The notes: generated from the sequence alone by a model not told the origin. Positions 1 through 8,936 are shown, counted from the first letter of the stretch. The stretch is 64,000 nt of DNA from Pseudomonas sp. SJZ079 (GCF_007993865.1 NZ_VIUH01000012.1:52414-116413); one strand, 5' to 3'. Program-made: numbers and translations.

Positions 1-597
1 GCTGAAGCTGCCGGCGGTGGCGCCCGCGGTTTCCGCCAGGGTGCTGTCGGTGGCGTTGAGGGCACCATCGGTGTCCGGGATGCTCACGCTCGGCGGACCA
101 TCGGTGCTTGTGATGCTAAGTTCTGGGTTGATACCTTGCTCTTCAATCAGTATTTCGGTCGAGAAGCTCAGTCCTTGGGTTATAAAACCGATAGTCGGAT
201 CCAGTTGCTCGGCAGTTGCATCCAGGAGAACGAAACTATGACCGCCCCCTGGGGCGCCACCCGCACCGCCGTTACCCGGGCCGGCAGCTGGGGCCTCGAG
301 GTCGGTGGTCGGGTCGAGGCCGGCGGCAATGGCTTGTTGCAGGTCTGAAACAGCTTCGCGGCTTGCTTGCGAGTCACCTTGTGCGTCTTCACGACCTGCT
401 TGCCAGCGACTGTTCTCGCTGACTTGAACCTGTTCGCCGTCAGCCAGTTGCAGGCTCGCGGACGCCCCCAGAGCTGTGAGAATCTGCTCGCCTTGAAATA
501 GGCGGTCGCCTTCGAAGACTTGTCGTTTTAAGCCGTCAAGAGAAACGGCAAATACTTGGCCTACGAGGCTTTTAACGATGGCGACGAAATTGCTCAT
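1..597 (-). CDS. lapA: LapA-family giant adhesin, N-terminal part (C-terminus beyond left edge)
   Basis: Only the first 199 codons are present; the frame is open to base 1. The start is MSNFVAIVKSLVGQVF, typical of the N-terminal retention module that plugs the adhesin in its outer-membrane pore. A putative LapG-type cleavage motif, PAAG, lies at about residues 103-106, with a second di-alanine (IAAG) at about 90-93. It is followed by a Gly-rich linker and then HSFVVLLDATAEQLDPTIGF, a stretch found after the module in LapA-like proteins. The next residues look like the beginning of a repeat domain. In this family the periplasmic protease LapG clips the module to release the adhesin when c-di-GMP falls. 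The divergent lapEBC genes supply its exporter. lapD and lapG are not in the window. Repeat number and the C-terminal secretion signal cannot be seen. Confidence 0.8.
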   Translation of the reverse strand, partial: MSNFVAIVKSLVGQVFAVSLDGLKRQVFEGDRLFQGEQILTALGASASLQLADGEQVQVSENSRWQAGREDAQGDSQASREAVSDLQQAIAAGLDPTTDLEAPAAGPGNGGAGGAPGGGHSFVLLDATAEQLDPTIGFITQGLSFSTEILIEEQGINPELSITSTDGPPSVSIPDTDGALNATDSTLAETAGATAGSFS

Positions 598-925
598 GAA
601 GGCTCCGGGCTCGAGAGTAGCGTTTTCTGCTTGATCTGAGCGTCAATACTATGCTGAGAAAGCAGTGATGGCAAAAATACCGTCGTCAATAAAATGACTT
701 ATCTCTAATTGGAATTAGCTTTGTGTCAGACTGTTGACCGCGCTCTTGCGATCATAAACAATTGTCGGTATTGATGTCACTTTGATATTGGTTGTTGATC
801 AAATGTGATGTATGTCACGTTGGCGCGGCAGTTTAATGACGTCACTGTTTGTATAGCAGGCAGCGATTGGCCCCCATGTTGCTAATGCAAGCAGTTCACC
901 TGTCTGAAAGGAATCCATACTTATC
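598..925. promoter_or_regulatory. Divergent lapA / lapE control region
   Basis: This 328-base spacer is clearly more AT-rich than the genes around it and holds the start-proximal regions of both divergent units. Two symmetrical elements stand out: CTAATT-GG-AATTAG at 705-718 and a CRP/Vfr-like box at 804-819. A ribosome-binding site (AAAGGA, about 907-912) precedes lapE. No small open frame is convincing. Which promoter each site serves is not visible from sequence. Confidence 0.6.
801..822. promoter_or_regulatory. CRP/Vfr-like binding site
   Basis: TGTGA-N6-TCACG (804-819) matches the CRP-family consensus TGTGA-N6-TCACA at 9 of 10 positions and has AT-rich flanks. It sits about 105 bases before the lapE start and about 205 before the lapA start. 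Vfr is the Pseudomonas CRP homologue. The match is seen; binding is inferred. Confidence 0.5.
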
Positions 926-2272
926 ATGCGTTATTTAGCCGTTGTTTCCCTGGCTTTGGCGGTGTCCCTGCCGGCCCACGGGCAAACCCTTAGTGAGGCG
1001 ATGCAAGCTGCCCTTGAGGTTCATCCTGAGATCCAGGCGGGTGTCAATGCACGTTTGTCCGTTGAAGAGCAGATGAACGCTGCTAAAGGCGGTTATCTGC
1101 CACAGGTGGATCTGTTTGCCGGCTACGGCCGGGAGGGAACCGATAGCCCCAGTACCCGCGGCGCTAGTGGGCATGGTTACCAGACCCTGACTCGCGGTGA
1201 GTCGTCGCTGCGTTTGCAACAAATGCTCTTCGACGGATTTGCCACGAGTGGTGAGGTAGGGCGCCAGCGTGCCACGGTGAATGCCAGGGCCTATGAGCTG
1301 TTGGGTAACTCCGAGCGTACCGCGCTGAGTGTCGCCGAGGTCTATCTGGATGTGCTGAAGCGCCAAGCCATGGTGCGACTTGCCGAGGAGAATCTGCGCA
1401 GTCATGAGCGGATCTACGATCAAATCAGCTTGCGCAGTCAGCGCGGGGTTGGGCGCATGGTCGATCTCGATCAAGCGGAGGCGCGCTTGGCCCAGGCCCG
1501 CAACAACCTGATCACCGAGCGGACCAACTTGGCCGATGCGCGGGTCAACTATTTCAGTGTGGTTGGGCGCGAGGCCAGCGAATTGAGTCAGCCTCAAGGA
1601 TTGCCCGGCCAGTTGCCAGAAAACCTGCAGCTCGCTCGTGAAGAAATGCTCGCGAACAACCCGTTCTTGAGTTCGGCAGAAGCCGATGTAGAGGCTACTG
1701 AACAACAGTACAAGGCGGCCAAGTCGACGTTTTACCCGCGTTTCGATGCCGAGCTCTCGAGTGGCGTAGACAATAATCTGGATGGCGCGGCGGGTCACAG
1801 CAATGAGTGGCAGGCGATGTTGCGTATGCGCTACAACCTGTTCGCTGGCGGTAGCAATAGCGCCGACCTGCGATCCAAGAGCCACCAGATCAATCAGGCC
1901 ATGGATATTCGCAATAACGCCCTGCGCGTTCTCATCGAAGAACTGGGGCTGGCCTGGAACGCGCTGGAAAATGCCAGTCAGCAGTTGCCTATCGCCCAGC
2001 AGTATGTCGACTACAGCAGCCGGGTACGCGACACCTATCAAAAGCAGTTCACCCTGGGCGATCGCACTTTGCTCGATCTGCTCGACAGCGAAAACGAGCT
2101 GTTCACTGCAGCTCGCCGGCTAGAAGAGGTGCGCTTCACTGAGCTGTTTACTCAATACCGGATCAAGGCCACCATGGGCTCCCTGCTCAAGAGTCAGGGG
2201 GTGATGGCGCCGATAGCTGCCGCGCCGCTGGACGAGGTTACGGCGCGGGTACAGTTGCCCGGCCTGAACTGA
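926..2272 (+). CDS. lapE: Type I secretion outer-membrane protein LapE (TolC family)
   Basis: A 448-residue TolC-family protein with a signal peptide of about 20 residues (cleavage near AHG-QTLSEA). Two internally repeated halves rich in heptad-like helices make up the periplasmic tunnel and outer-membrane barrel. The length fits the family. It is the first gene of a forward unit with the ABC transporter LapB and membrane-fusion protein LapC, and is divergent from the adhesin, so its substrate is almost certainly the LapA-like protein. In LapA systems the adhesin's N-terminal module stays lodged in this pore, holding the protein on the cell surface. The start ATG follows a good AAAGGA site; the next gene begins 32 bases after the stop. 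Confidence 0.88.
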   Translation: MRYLAVVSLALAVSLPAHGQTLSEAMQAALEVHPEIQAGVNARLSVEEQMNAAKGGYLPQVDLFAGYGREGTDSPSTRGASGHGYQTLTRGESSLRLQQMLFDGFATSGEVGRQRATVNARAYELLGNSERTALSVAEVYLDVLKRQAMVRLAEENLRSHERIYDQISLRSQRGVGRMVDLDQAEARLAQARNNLITERTNLADARVNYFSVVGREASELSQPQGLPGQLPENLQLAREEMLANNPFLSSAEADVEATEQQYKAAKSTFYPRFDAELSSGVDNNLDGAAGHSNEWQAMLRMRYNLFAGGSNSADLRSKSHQINQAMDIRNNALRVLIEELGLAWNALENASQQLPIAQQYVDYSSRVRDTYQKQFTLGDRTLLDLLDSENELFTAARRLEEVRFTELFTQYRIKATMGSLLKSQGVMAPIAAAPLDEVTARVQLPGLN

Positions 2273-2304
2273 GAGCAGTTTTCCCAAAACAAGAGTGAAT
2301 CTGT

Positions 2305-4461
2305 GTGGCACTAGACTCCAGCGCGGCCCGGACTCATAGCGACCCTCGGGAGCGCTACGATGACCCACTACTAGACAGCCTACTGTCACTTTGCAGCCTG
2401 CATCAGAAGTCGGTTAGTCGAGCCATGCTCACGGCCGGCTTGCCGCTACCCGAGCAACGCCTGAATGCCGACCTGCTACCCCGTGCGGCGGCACGTGCCG
2501 GCCTCCAGGGGCGTTGGTTGCGGCGTGCGCTGCAGCAGATTCCGACGTTGGCCATGCCGGCGTTACTTTTGTTGAAGGAAGGTCGTTGCGCGTTGCTGCT
2601 CGGCTGGGACGAGCAGGGGCAGGCCCTGATCATGCCCAGCGAGAGCGAGGGCGGCGAGGTGCGGGTGAGCGCCGAGATGCTGGCCGAGGAGTACACCGGC
2701 CAGGTGTTTTTCGCCCAGCCGCAGCACAAGTTCGACGTAACCCGTGGCGAATTGATCCCGCGCACACGCTCATGGTTTCGCGACACCATCAAGCGCTCCC
2801 GCTGGCTTTACATCGATGCCATCGCCGCGAGTGTGCTGATCAACCTGATTGGCCTGGCCACGCCGCTGTTCGTGATGAATGTGTACGACCGCGTAGTGCC
2901 CAATCAAGCCGAAGCCACTCTATGGGTGTTGGCGATTGGTATTGGTGGGGTGTTTTTCTTCGATCTGCTGCTGAAAACCTTGCGCGGTCTGTGCCTCGAT
3001 CTGGCCGGCAAGAAAACCGACTTGATCATTTCCGCCACGCTGTTTGAACGCATTGCCGGCATGGCGATGAAGTTTCGTCCGGCGCGGGTTGGCAGCTTTG
3101 CCCAAAATATCCACGAATTTCAAACCCTGCGCGACTTTCTCGCCTCGCTGACCCTGGCCAGCGTGATCGACCTGCCGTTCACCCTGTTGATTCTGGCAGT
3201 GGTCGCAATGATCGGCGGGCATCTGGTGTGGATTCCCTTGCTGGCCTTCCCGATTGCCGCACTGATCAGCTGGGCCCTGCAGAAACCCTTGGCAGAAACC
3301 ATGGAGCGCAGCATGGCGCTGGCTGCCGAGCGCCAGTCGAGTCTGATCGAGACCCTCGCCGGGCTGGATGCGGTGAAGGTCAATAATGCCGAGAGTGAGC
3401 GCCAATACATGTGGGAGCAGACCATCGGCACCCTCAGCCGTCTGGAGTTGCGGGCGCGCATGCTGTCCAGCCTGGCGTTGAACTCGACGCTGTTGCTGCA
3501 GCAGCTGGCCGGTGTGGTGGTGATCGTGTTTGGGGTGTACCAGATCATCGACGGCCACCTGAGCATGGGCGGGCTGATTGCCTGCTACATGCTCAGCGGC
3601 CGTGCACTCGGCCCGTTAACCCAGGTTTCTGGATTGTTGACCCGCTACCAGCAGGCGCGGGTCACCATGCAGTCGGTCAATCAGATGATGGAGCTGCCGC
3701 AAGAGCGTCAGGAAGAGGAGCGCCCGCTCAAGCGGCAAACGCTGCAAGGGGCCATAGAGTTCCGTCAGGTTGAGTTTCACTATCCAGACCAGCAGCAGGC
3801 CGCGCTGGAGAATATCAATCTGTTGGTCCGCCCCGGCGAGAAGATCGGCATCATTGGTCGCAGTGGCTCGGGCAAGAGCTCGCTGGCCAAGCTGGTGGTC
3901 GGTCTCTATCAGCCCGATGCCGGCAGTTTGCTGGTCGACGGCATCGATGTGCGCCAGTTGGATGTCAGTGACTTGCGCCACAACATCGGCTATGTGCCGC
4001 AGGATATTCAGCTGTTTTCCGGCACCCTGCGCGACAACCTGGTGGCCGGGGCGCGTTATGTTGAAGACGAACTGGTCCTGCAGGCCGCCGAGTTGGCAGG
4101 CGTGCACGAGTTTGTCCGCCTGCACCCCAAGGGCTACGAGTTACAGGTGGGGGAGCGCGGGCAGAATCTTTCCGGCGGGCAGCGACAGAATATCGCGCTG
4201 GCCCGAGCCTTGTTGCTCAACCCACAGATTTTGCTGCTCGACGAGCCCACCAGTGCGATGGACAACACCGGTGAAGAGCGCCTCAAGCAGCGCCTGGCGG
4301 CGGTGATTGGCACTAAGACCTTGTTGCTGGTGACCCATCGTGCGTCGATGCTCAGTCTGGTCGACCGCCTGGTGATCGTCGACCGTGGGCAGATCATTGC
4401 CGATGGCCCCAAGGGCTCGGTGATGGAAGCATTGAAGAAGGGGCAGATCAGTGTCAGCTAA
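2305..4461 (+). CDS. lapB: Type I secretion ABC transporter LapB
   Basis: A 718-residue inner-membrane ATPase for adhesin export. The first ~130 residues form a degenerate C39-peptidase-like domain, which binds rather than cleaves substrate in this class. A six-helix transmembrane domain follows at about residues 155-440, then the nucleotide-binding domain. Walker A GRSGSGKSS lies near residue 518, the signature LSGGQRQ near 622 and Walker B LLLDEPT near 643. The start is GTG at 2305, since the family's N-terminal region (DPRERYDDPLLDSLLSLC) begins just after it. The 3' end overlaps lapC by 11 bases, implying translational coupling. Confidence 0.9.
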   Translation: MALDSSAARTHSDPRERYDDPLLDSLLSLCSLHQKSVSRAMLTAGLPLPEQRLNADLLPRAAARAGLQGRWLRRALQQIPTLAMPALLLLKEGRCALLLGWDEQGQALIMPSESEGGEVRVSAEMLAEEYTGQVFFAQPQHKFDVTRGELIPRTRSWFRDTIKRSRWLYIDAIAASVLINLIGLATPLFVMNVYDRVVPNQAEATLWVLAIGIGGVFFFDLLLKTLRGLCLDLAGKKTDLIISATLFERIAGMAMKFRPARVGSFAQNIHEFQTLRDFLASLTLASVIDLPFTLLILAVVAMIGGHLVWIPLLAFPIAALISWALQKPLAETMERSMALAAERQSSLIETLAGLDAVKVNNAESERQYMWEQTIGTLSRLELRARMLSSLALNSTLLLQQLAGVVVIVFGVYQIIDGHLSMGGLIACYMLSGRALGPLTQVSGLLTRYQQARVTMQSVNQMMELPQERQEEERPLKRQTLQGAIEFRQVEFHYPDQQQAALENINLLVRPGEKIGIIGRSGSGKSSLAKLVVGLYQPDAGSLLVDGIDVRQLDVSDLRHNIGYVPQDIQLFSGTLRDNLVAGARYVEDELVLQAAELAGVHEFVRLHPKGYELQVGERGQNLSGGQRQNIALARALLLNPQILLLDEPTSAMDNTGEERLKQRLAAVIGTKTLLLVTHRASMLSLVDRLVIVDRGQIIADGPKGSVMEALKKGQISVS

Positions 4462-5824
4462 GCAGACCCCCGGTCAGAAAGCCGAGGCTGTGGGCGGCTA
4501 CTTCAGCAGCCGCAACGGCATGGGCAATGAACCGCTGCCGGAAGTGCGCAAGGCGCTGATCGAGGATGCGCCGAGGATTGTTCGCTTGACGATCTGGGGG
4601 CTGATCGCGTTCGTGGCGTTCTGTTTGTTATGGGCGCATTTCGCGGTGATCGACGAGGTGACCCGCGGTGACGGCAAGGCCATCCCCTCGTCGCGCTTGC
4701 AGAAAATCCAGAACCTTGAGGGCGGTATCGTCGCCGAACTGTTCATCCGCGAAGGGCAGGTGGTGAATATCGGTGATCCGTTACTGCGTCTGGATGACAC
4801 CCGCTTCGCCTCCAATGTCGGCGAGACCGAAGCCGACCGCCTTGCGCTGCTGCTGCGGGTAGAGCGACTGAGCGCCGAGGTGGAGGAGCGTGACCTGGAG
4901 TTTCCATTCAAGGCGGTGGAGGCTGTACCGCGTCTTGCGGCCAGCGAGCAGGCGTTGTTCGAGAGCCGCCAGCAGCAGCTGCGCAATGAAGTGGCTGGAT
5001 TGGAGGAGCAGCTCGTGCAGCGCCGTCAGGAACTGCGTGAATTCGCCTCCAAGCAGAGCCAATTCAGTAACAGCCTGAAGTTGTTGCGCCAGGAAATCCG
5101 TATGTCCGAGCCGCTGGTAGCCCAGGGTGCAATCTCCCGGGTCGAGGTGCTGCGGCTCAAACGTGCGGAAGTGGAAAGCCGTGGGCAGCTGGATGCGACG
5201 ACGCTGGCGATGCCGCGCGCCGAGGCGGCGATCAAGGAAGTCGAGCGCAAGATCGACGAGACCCGTGGGCGCTTTCGCAGTGAAGCTTTGACCGAGTTGA
5301 ACGTGGCCCGCACGGATCTGAGCAAGATCCAATCCTCCGGCAAGGCGCTGGAAGACCGGGTCAGTCGTACCCTAGTCACCTCCCCGGTGCGCGGCATCGT
5401 CAAACAGCTGCTGGTCAACACCATCGGTGGGGTGATCCAGCCAGGCAGCGATCTGGTGGAGATCGTGCCGCTGGATGACAGCTTATTGGTGGAGGCGCGT
5501 ATCCGTCCGCAGGACATTGCCTTCCTGCATCCCGGGCAGGCGGCGGTGGTCAAGTTCAGCGCCTATGACTACACCATCTATGGCGGCCTGCAGGCCAAGC
5601 TGGAACAGATAGGTGCCGATACCGTCACCGACGATGACGGCAACAGCTTCTACGTGATCAAGCTGCGCACAGACAAGAGCCACCTGGGCAGCGAGGCGCA
5701 TCCGCTGTTGATTATTCCCGGCATGGTCGCCTCGGTTGACATCATCACCGGCAAGAAGAGCGTCCTCAGTTATCTGCTCAAGCCGATCATTCGCGCCCGG
5801 GCCGAGGCGCTGCGCGAGCGCTGA
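4451..5824 (+). CDS. lapC: Type I secretion membrane-fusion protein LapC (HlyD family)
   Basis: A 457-residue HlyD-type periplasmic adaptor joining LapB to LapE. A short cytoplasmic N-terminus is followed by one transmembrane helix at about residues 47-68 (LTIWGLIAFVAFCLLWAHF). Next come a lipoyl-like half (NLEGGIVAELFIREGQVV), a long coiled-coil hairpin at about residues 125-285 and the second lipoyl/beta-barrel half ending in a conserved HlyD C-terminus (GMVASVDIITGKKSVLSYLL). The GTG start at 4451 lies inside the lapB 3' end. A strong hairpin follows the gene, closing the lapEBC unit. Confidence 0.9.
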   Translation: MSAKQTPGQKAEAVGGYFSSRNGMGNEPLPEVRKALIEDAPRIVRLTIWGLIAFVAFCLLWAHFAVIDEVTRGDGKAIPSSRLQKIQNLEGGIVAELFIREGQVVNIGDPLLRLDDTRFASNVGETEADRLALLLRVERLSAEVEERDLEFPFKAVEAVPRLAASEQALFESRQQQLRNEVAGLEEQLVQRRQELREFASKQSQFSNSLKLLRQEIRMSEPLVAQGAISRVEVLRLKRAEVESRGQLDATTLAMPRAEAAIKEVERKIDETRGRFRSEALTELNVARTDLSKIQSSGKALEDRVSRTLVTSPVRGIVKQLLVNTIGGVIQPGSDLVEIVPLDDSLLVEARIRPQDIAFLHPGQAAVVKFSAYDYTIYGGLQAKLEQIGADTVTDDDGNSFYVIKLRTDKSHLGSEAHPLLIIPGMVASVDIITGKKSVLSYLLKPIIRARAEALRER

Positions 5825-5834
5825 TCGCCGCCGA

Positions 5835-5865
5835 CAAGCATCGCCGCTGTCCGCGGCGATGCTTG
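5835..5865. terminator. Bidirectional terminator between lapC and the mmsB-like gene
   Basis: A perfect 13-base inverted repeat (CAAGCATCGCCGC / GCGGCGATGCTTG) with a 5-base loop lies between two convergent genes. There is no long T tract, so efficiency is uncertain, but position and stem strength fit a shared terminator. Confidence 0.6.
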
Positions 5866-5874
5866 CTGCGCGCA

Positions 5875-6759
5875 TTACTCGACGAACAACTGCTGCACCA
5901 CGGAAAAGTCCTGCTGACCTTTGCCTTGCTTGAGTAGCAGGCGATACAGCTGCAAGGCCAGGGCGCCCATGGGCGTACTACTGCCACTGTGTTGCGCGGC
6001 TTCCTGGGCCAGGCCGAGGTCCTTGGTCATCAGTTCCGCCATGAAGCCGCCGCTGTAACCCTTGGACGCCGGGGCATTCTCCATCACCCCGGGCCAGGGG
6101 TTGTACTTTTCCAGGGTCCAGTTGCCGCCCGAACTCTGGCGCATGATCTCGGCCAGCACGGCCGGGTCCAGACCATTGGCCACGCCCAGGGCCATGGCTT
6201 CTGCGGTGGCGATCATCTGCACCGCCAGCACCTGGTTGTTACAGACCTTGGCCACCTGGCCGGCGCCATCCGGGCCGGCGTGGAAGATGTTCTTGCCCAT
6301 GGCTTCGAAAACCGGTCGGGCCTTATCCAGTACTGCTGCCTCGCCACCGATCATGAAAGTCAGGGTGCCGGCTGCGGCGCCCGCGGTGCCGCCGGAGACC
6401 GGTGCGTCGAGCAGTTCGATGCCGCGCTCGGCGGCGGCCTTGTGCACCTTGCGTGCGGATTCCGGGGCGATGGTCGAGCACTCCAACACCAGGGTGCCCG
6501 GCTTGAGCGCGGAGAGCAGGCCGCTATCGCCGAGGTACAGGCCTTCGACGTGGCGGCTGGCCGGCAGCATGGTCACCACAGTGTCGGCGCCGAGTACCGC
6601 ATTGGCGGCGCTGCTGGCGGCTTGCGCGCCTTCCTTGGCCAGCTCGTCTACCGAGGCCTGCACCAGGTCGAAGACCTTCAGGTTGAAGCCCGCCTTGAGC
6701 AGGTTACGGGCCATGGGCAGGCCCATGTGGCCAAGGCCGATAAAGGCGATTGTTTGCAT
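5875..6759 (-). CDS. mmsB: 3-hydroxyisobutyrate dehydrogenase family protein (PA0743-like)
   Basis: A 294-residue NAD(P)-dependent beta-hydroxyacid dehydrogenase. The Rossmann motif GLGHMGLPMA is at residues 9-18, the substrate-binding DAPVSGGTAGAAAGTL at about 118-133, and the catalytic lysine is Lys171 in GAGQVAKVCNNQ. The start MQTIAF at 6759 is chosen because AGGAG precedes it and the Rossmann fold begins at once; a frame extending to 6804 lacks family similarity. By context it would oxidise 3-hydroxyisobutyrate in valine breakdown. The closest relative I recall, PA0743, was characterised as an L-serine/methylserine dehydrogenase, so the substrate is open. It is the last gene of the leftward catabolic cluster. 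Confidence 0.85.
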   Translation of the reverse strand: MQTIAFIGLGHMGLPMARNLLKAGFNLKVFDLVQASVDELAKEGAQAASSAANAVLGADTVVTMLPASRHVEGLYLGDSGLLSALKPGTLVLECSTIAPESARKVHKAAAERGIELLDAPVSGGTAGAAAGTLTFMIGGEAAVLDKARPVFEAMGKNIFHAGPDGAGQVAKVCNNQVLAVQMIATAEAMALGVANGLDPAVLAEIMRQSSGGNWTLEKYNPWPGVMENAPASKGYSGGFMAELMTKDLGLAQEAAQHSGSSTPMGALALQLYRLLLKQGKGQQDFSVVQQLFVE

Positions 6760-6892
6760 TGTTGTGCTCCTTGTCTGGATGGCCGGGTTTGCTGGGGGCG
6801 GCATGGGTTCTGCGCTGTTGCCGACCCCCGCGCTGGTTGATGCGGTGCCCAGAGGGGGCGGCTCAGCGATAGGTCGGCGTCGCTAACCCAGC

Positions 6893-8011
6893 CTACTGGT
6901 GGTGCGTGGATAAATCCGTCAGCGGGTGAGCGCCCTCCCAGACTGCGCTGAAGTGGGATTCGATCACCTCGTCGGGAATGCTCGCGACATCTGGCCAGTG
7001 CCAGCGGGGTGCTTGATCCTTGTCGATCAGGCGGGCGCGTACGCCTTCGGGAAACTCCGGGTGGCGGCAGCAGTTCAGGCTCATGGCGTATTCCATCTGG
7101 AATACCTGGGCCAAGGACAGCTGCTTGGCGCGGGCGATCTGCTGCCAGACCAGGTGGGCGGTCAGCGGGCTACCGCCGGCCAGGGTCTTGGCGGCGCGCG
7201 CCATCAGCAGGTCGTTGTCGCTGTGCAGGGCGGTAAGGGCGTGCCAGGCGGCAGGCAGGTCGGCCTGGTCGAGCAACTCGTCGATCCGCGCGCGGCGCGG
7301 CAGCCATTGGGCCTCCGGAAGCTCGTCGCGGGCTTCGTGCTCCAGTGCCTTGAGCAGGCTGTGCAGTTGCAGTTGGGGTTGTTCCTGCCAGTTCAGCTGC
7401 ACCAGGCCGTCGATCAATTCATCCTGCTGGCTGTCGAGCAGGAAACGGTCGGCAAGATTCAGGTCCAGGGCGTCGCGGGCGTTGATGGCGCTGGCGGTGA
7501 GGCCGAGGAACAGGCCGAGCTTGCCGGGCAGGCGGGCGAGGAACCAGCTGCCGCCGACATCCGGGTACAGGCCGATGTTGATCTCCGGCATGCCCAGGCG
7601 GCTGGACGGGGTGACGATGCGGATGCCAGCACCCTGCATCAGGCCCATGCCGCCACCCAGCACATGGCCGTGGGCCCAGCAGATCAAGGGTTTTGGGTAG
7701 CAATGGATGCGGTAGTCGAGGCGGTACTCGTCGGCGAAGAAGCGCCGGGCCAGGTCGGGGATTTCCCCTGGGTGCTCGCGGCAGGCGTCGACCAGCTGGC
7801 GTACATCGCCGCCGGCGCAGAAGGCTTTGGCGCCATTGCCGCGCAGCAGAACGCAGGCGATGCCCGGGTCATCCGCCCAGGCCGCGAGTTTGCCGTCCAG
7901 CGCCTCGATCATCGGCAGGGATAGGGCGTTCAGGCTCTGTTCGGCGTCCAGGCTGGCGATGCCGATGCGGAAACCATGCAGGCTGGCGAGTTCTTCGAAA
8001 TGAATATTCAT
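6893..8011 (-). CDS. 3-hydroxyisobutyryl-CoA hydrolase / enoyl-CoA hydratase family
   Basis: A 372-residue crotonase-fold protein of the length typical of 3-hydroxyisobutyryl-CoA hydrolases; plain enoyl-CoA hydratases are about 260. Visible motifs are the CoA-binding/oxyanion segment FCAGGDVRQL, the second oxyanion loop GHVLGGGMGLM and the catalytic-region MPEINIGLYPDVGGSW. In valine degradation the enzyme releases CoA from 3-hydroxyisobutyryl-CoA. Start MNIHFEELASLHGF at 8011 is preferred; the 43 residues upstream in frame are low-complexity and non-homologous. It lies between the mmsB-like gene and the DspI-like hydratase, the expected enzyme order for a valine pathway. Confidence 0.85.
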   Translation of the reverse strand: MNIHFEELASLHGFRIGIASLDAEQSLNALSLPMIEALDGKLAAWADDPGIACVLLRGNGAKAFCAGGDVRQLVDACREHPGEIPDLARRFFADEYRLDYRIHCYPKPLICWAHGHVLGGGMGLMQGAGIRIVTPSSRLGMPEINIGLYPDVGGSWFLARLPGKLGLFLGLTASAINARDALDLNLADRFLLDSQQDELIDGLVQLNWQEQPQLQLHSLLKALEHEARDELPEAQWLPRRARIDELLDQADLPAAWHALTALHSDNDLLMARAAKTLAGGSPLTAHLVWQQIARAKQLSLAQVFQMEYAMSLNCCRHPEFPEGVRARLIDKDQAPRWHWPDVASIPDEVIESHFSAVWEGAHPLTDLSTHHQ

Positions 8012-8096
8012 GCTCGATCTCGTAGGTAGGCGGGATGTGCGTGTGCAACATCCCGCACGAACAGGGGGGATGAAAACAGGCTCATCCACCCCTCGG

Positions 8097-8915
8097 TCAT
8101 TTGTTGTGCCACTGCGGGTCGCGTTTCTCCAGGAAGGCATTCACGCCCTCGCGGGTGTCGTCGGCGTCGAACAGGTCGACGAAGCGCTCACGCTCCTCGC
8201 TCAGCCAGGTATTCGGGCTGCGCGCGCGGGCACCCTGGATCAGCGGTTTGATGGTGCGCACCGCCACCGGGCTCTGCCGTGCGACTCGCGCCGCCAGCAG
8301 CAGGGCGTGGCCGCGCGCTTCGCCGCTGTCGACCACTTGCTCGACCAGGCCGATGCGCTGGGCGGTCTCGGCATCGATGCGTTCGCCACACAGAATCATC
8401 CGTTTAGCCCAGCCTTCACCGACCAGCCAGGCCAGGTTTTGCGTGCCGCCGGCGCAGGGCAACAGGCCTACCGAGGCTTCCGGCAGGGCCATCTGCGCCT
8501 GGCGCTCGGCGATACGAATGTCGCAAGCCAGGGCGCACTCCAGGCCGCCGCCCATGGCGTAGCCATTGATCGCAGCAATCGACACGCCGCGAAAATCGCG
8601 CAGCGCCTCGAAGGCCTCGCCGAAGCGCCGGGCCATCTCGCGGGCGCGGGCCTTGTCGCCGTCGGCGAACAGCTTGAGGTCGGCGCCGGCGGAGAAGAAT
8701 TTGCCGCCCTGGCCGGTGATGACCAGGGCATAGATGTCGTCGTCGTGGTTGAGGTGCTCGACCAATTGCTTGAGGCCGATCAGCGACTCGCGGTCCCAGG
8801 TGTTGGCCGGCGGGTGGTTGATGGTCAGCAGGGCGGTGTGACCGTGTTTTTCCACGGTGAGCTTGTGGGTCAGGTCGAATACCCCGGGCGTGTAGGGTTC
8901 CATGGCGTTGCTCAT
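8097..8915 (-). CDS. dspI: Enoyl-CoA hydratase, DspI-like (PA0745-like)
   Basis: A 272-residue crotonase-family hydratase. Glu126 in the oxyanion loop GGGLECALAC and Glu146 in LPEASVGLLP are the paired acid/base glutamates; the CoA pocket FFSAGADLKLF is at about residues 73-83. In the cluster it would hydrate methacrylyl-CoA or a similar enoyl-CoA. Its sequence and neighbours match what I recall of P. aeruginosa PA0745 (DspI), reported to be needed for the fatty-acid dispersal signal cis-2-decenoic acid. Whether this protein makes a signal or simply degrades branched acyl-CoA cannot be told from sequence. Start ATG 8915; an alternative MEPYTP start lies four codons in. Confidence 0.8.
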   Translation of the reverse strand: MSNAMEPYTPGVFDLTHKLTVEKHGHTALLTINHPPANTWDRESLIGLKQLVEHLNHDDDIYALVITGQGGKFFSAGADLKLFADGDKARAREMARRFGEAFEALRDFRGVSIAAINGYAMGGGLECALACDIRIAERQAQMALPEASVGLLPCAGGTQNLAWLVGEGWAKRMILCGERIDAETAQRIGLVEQVVDSGEARGHALLLAARVARQSPVAVRTIKPLIQGARARSPNTWLSEERERFVDLFDADDTREGVNAFLEKRDPQWHNK

Positions 8916-8936
8916 AAGCGTCCTCGTATGTGCTGG

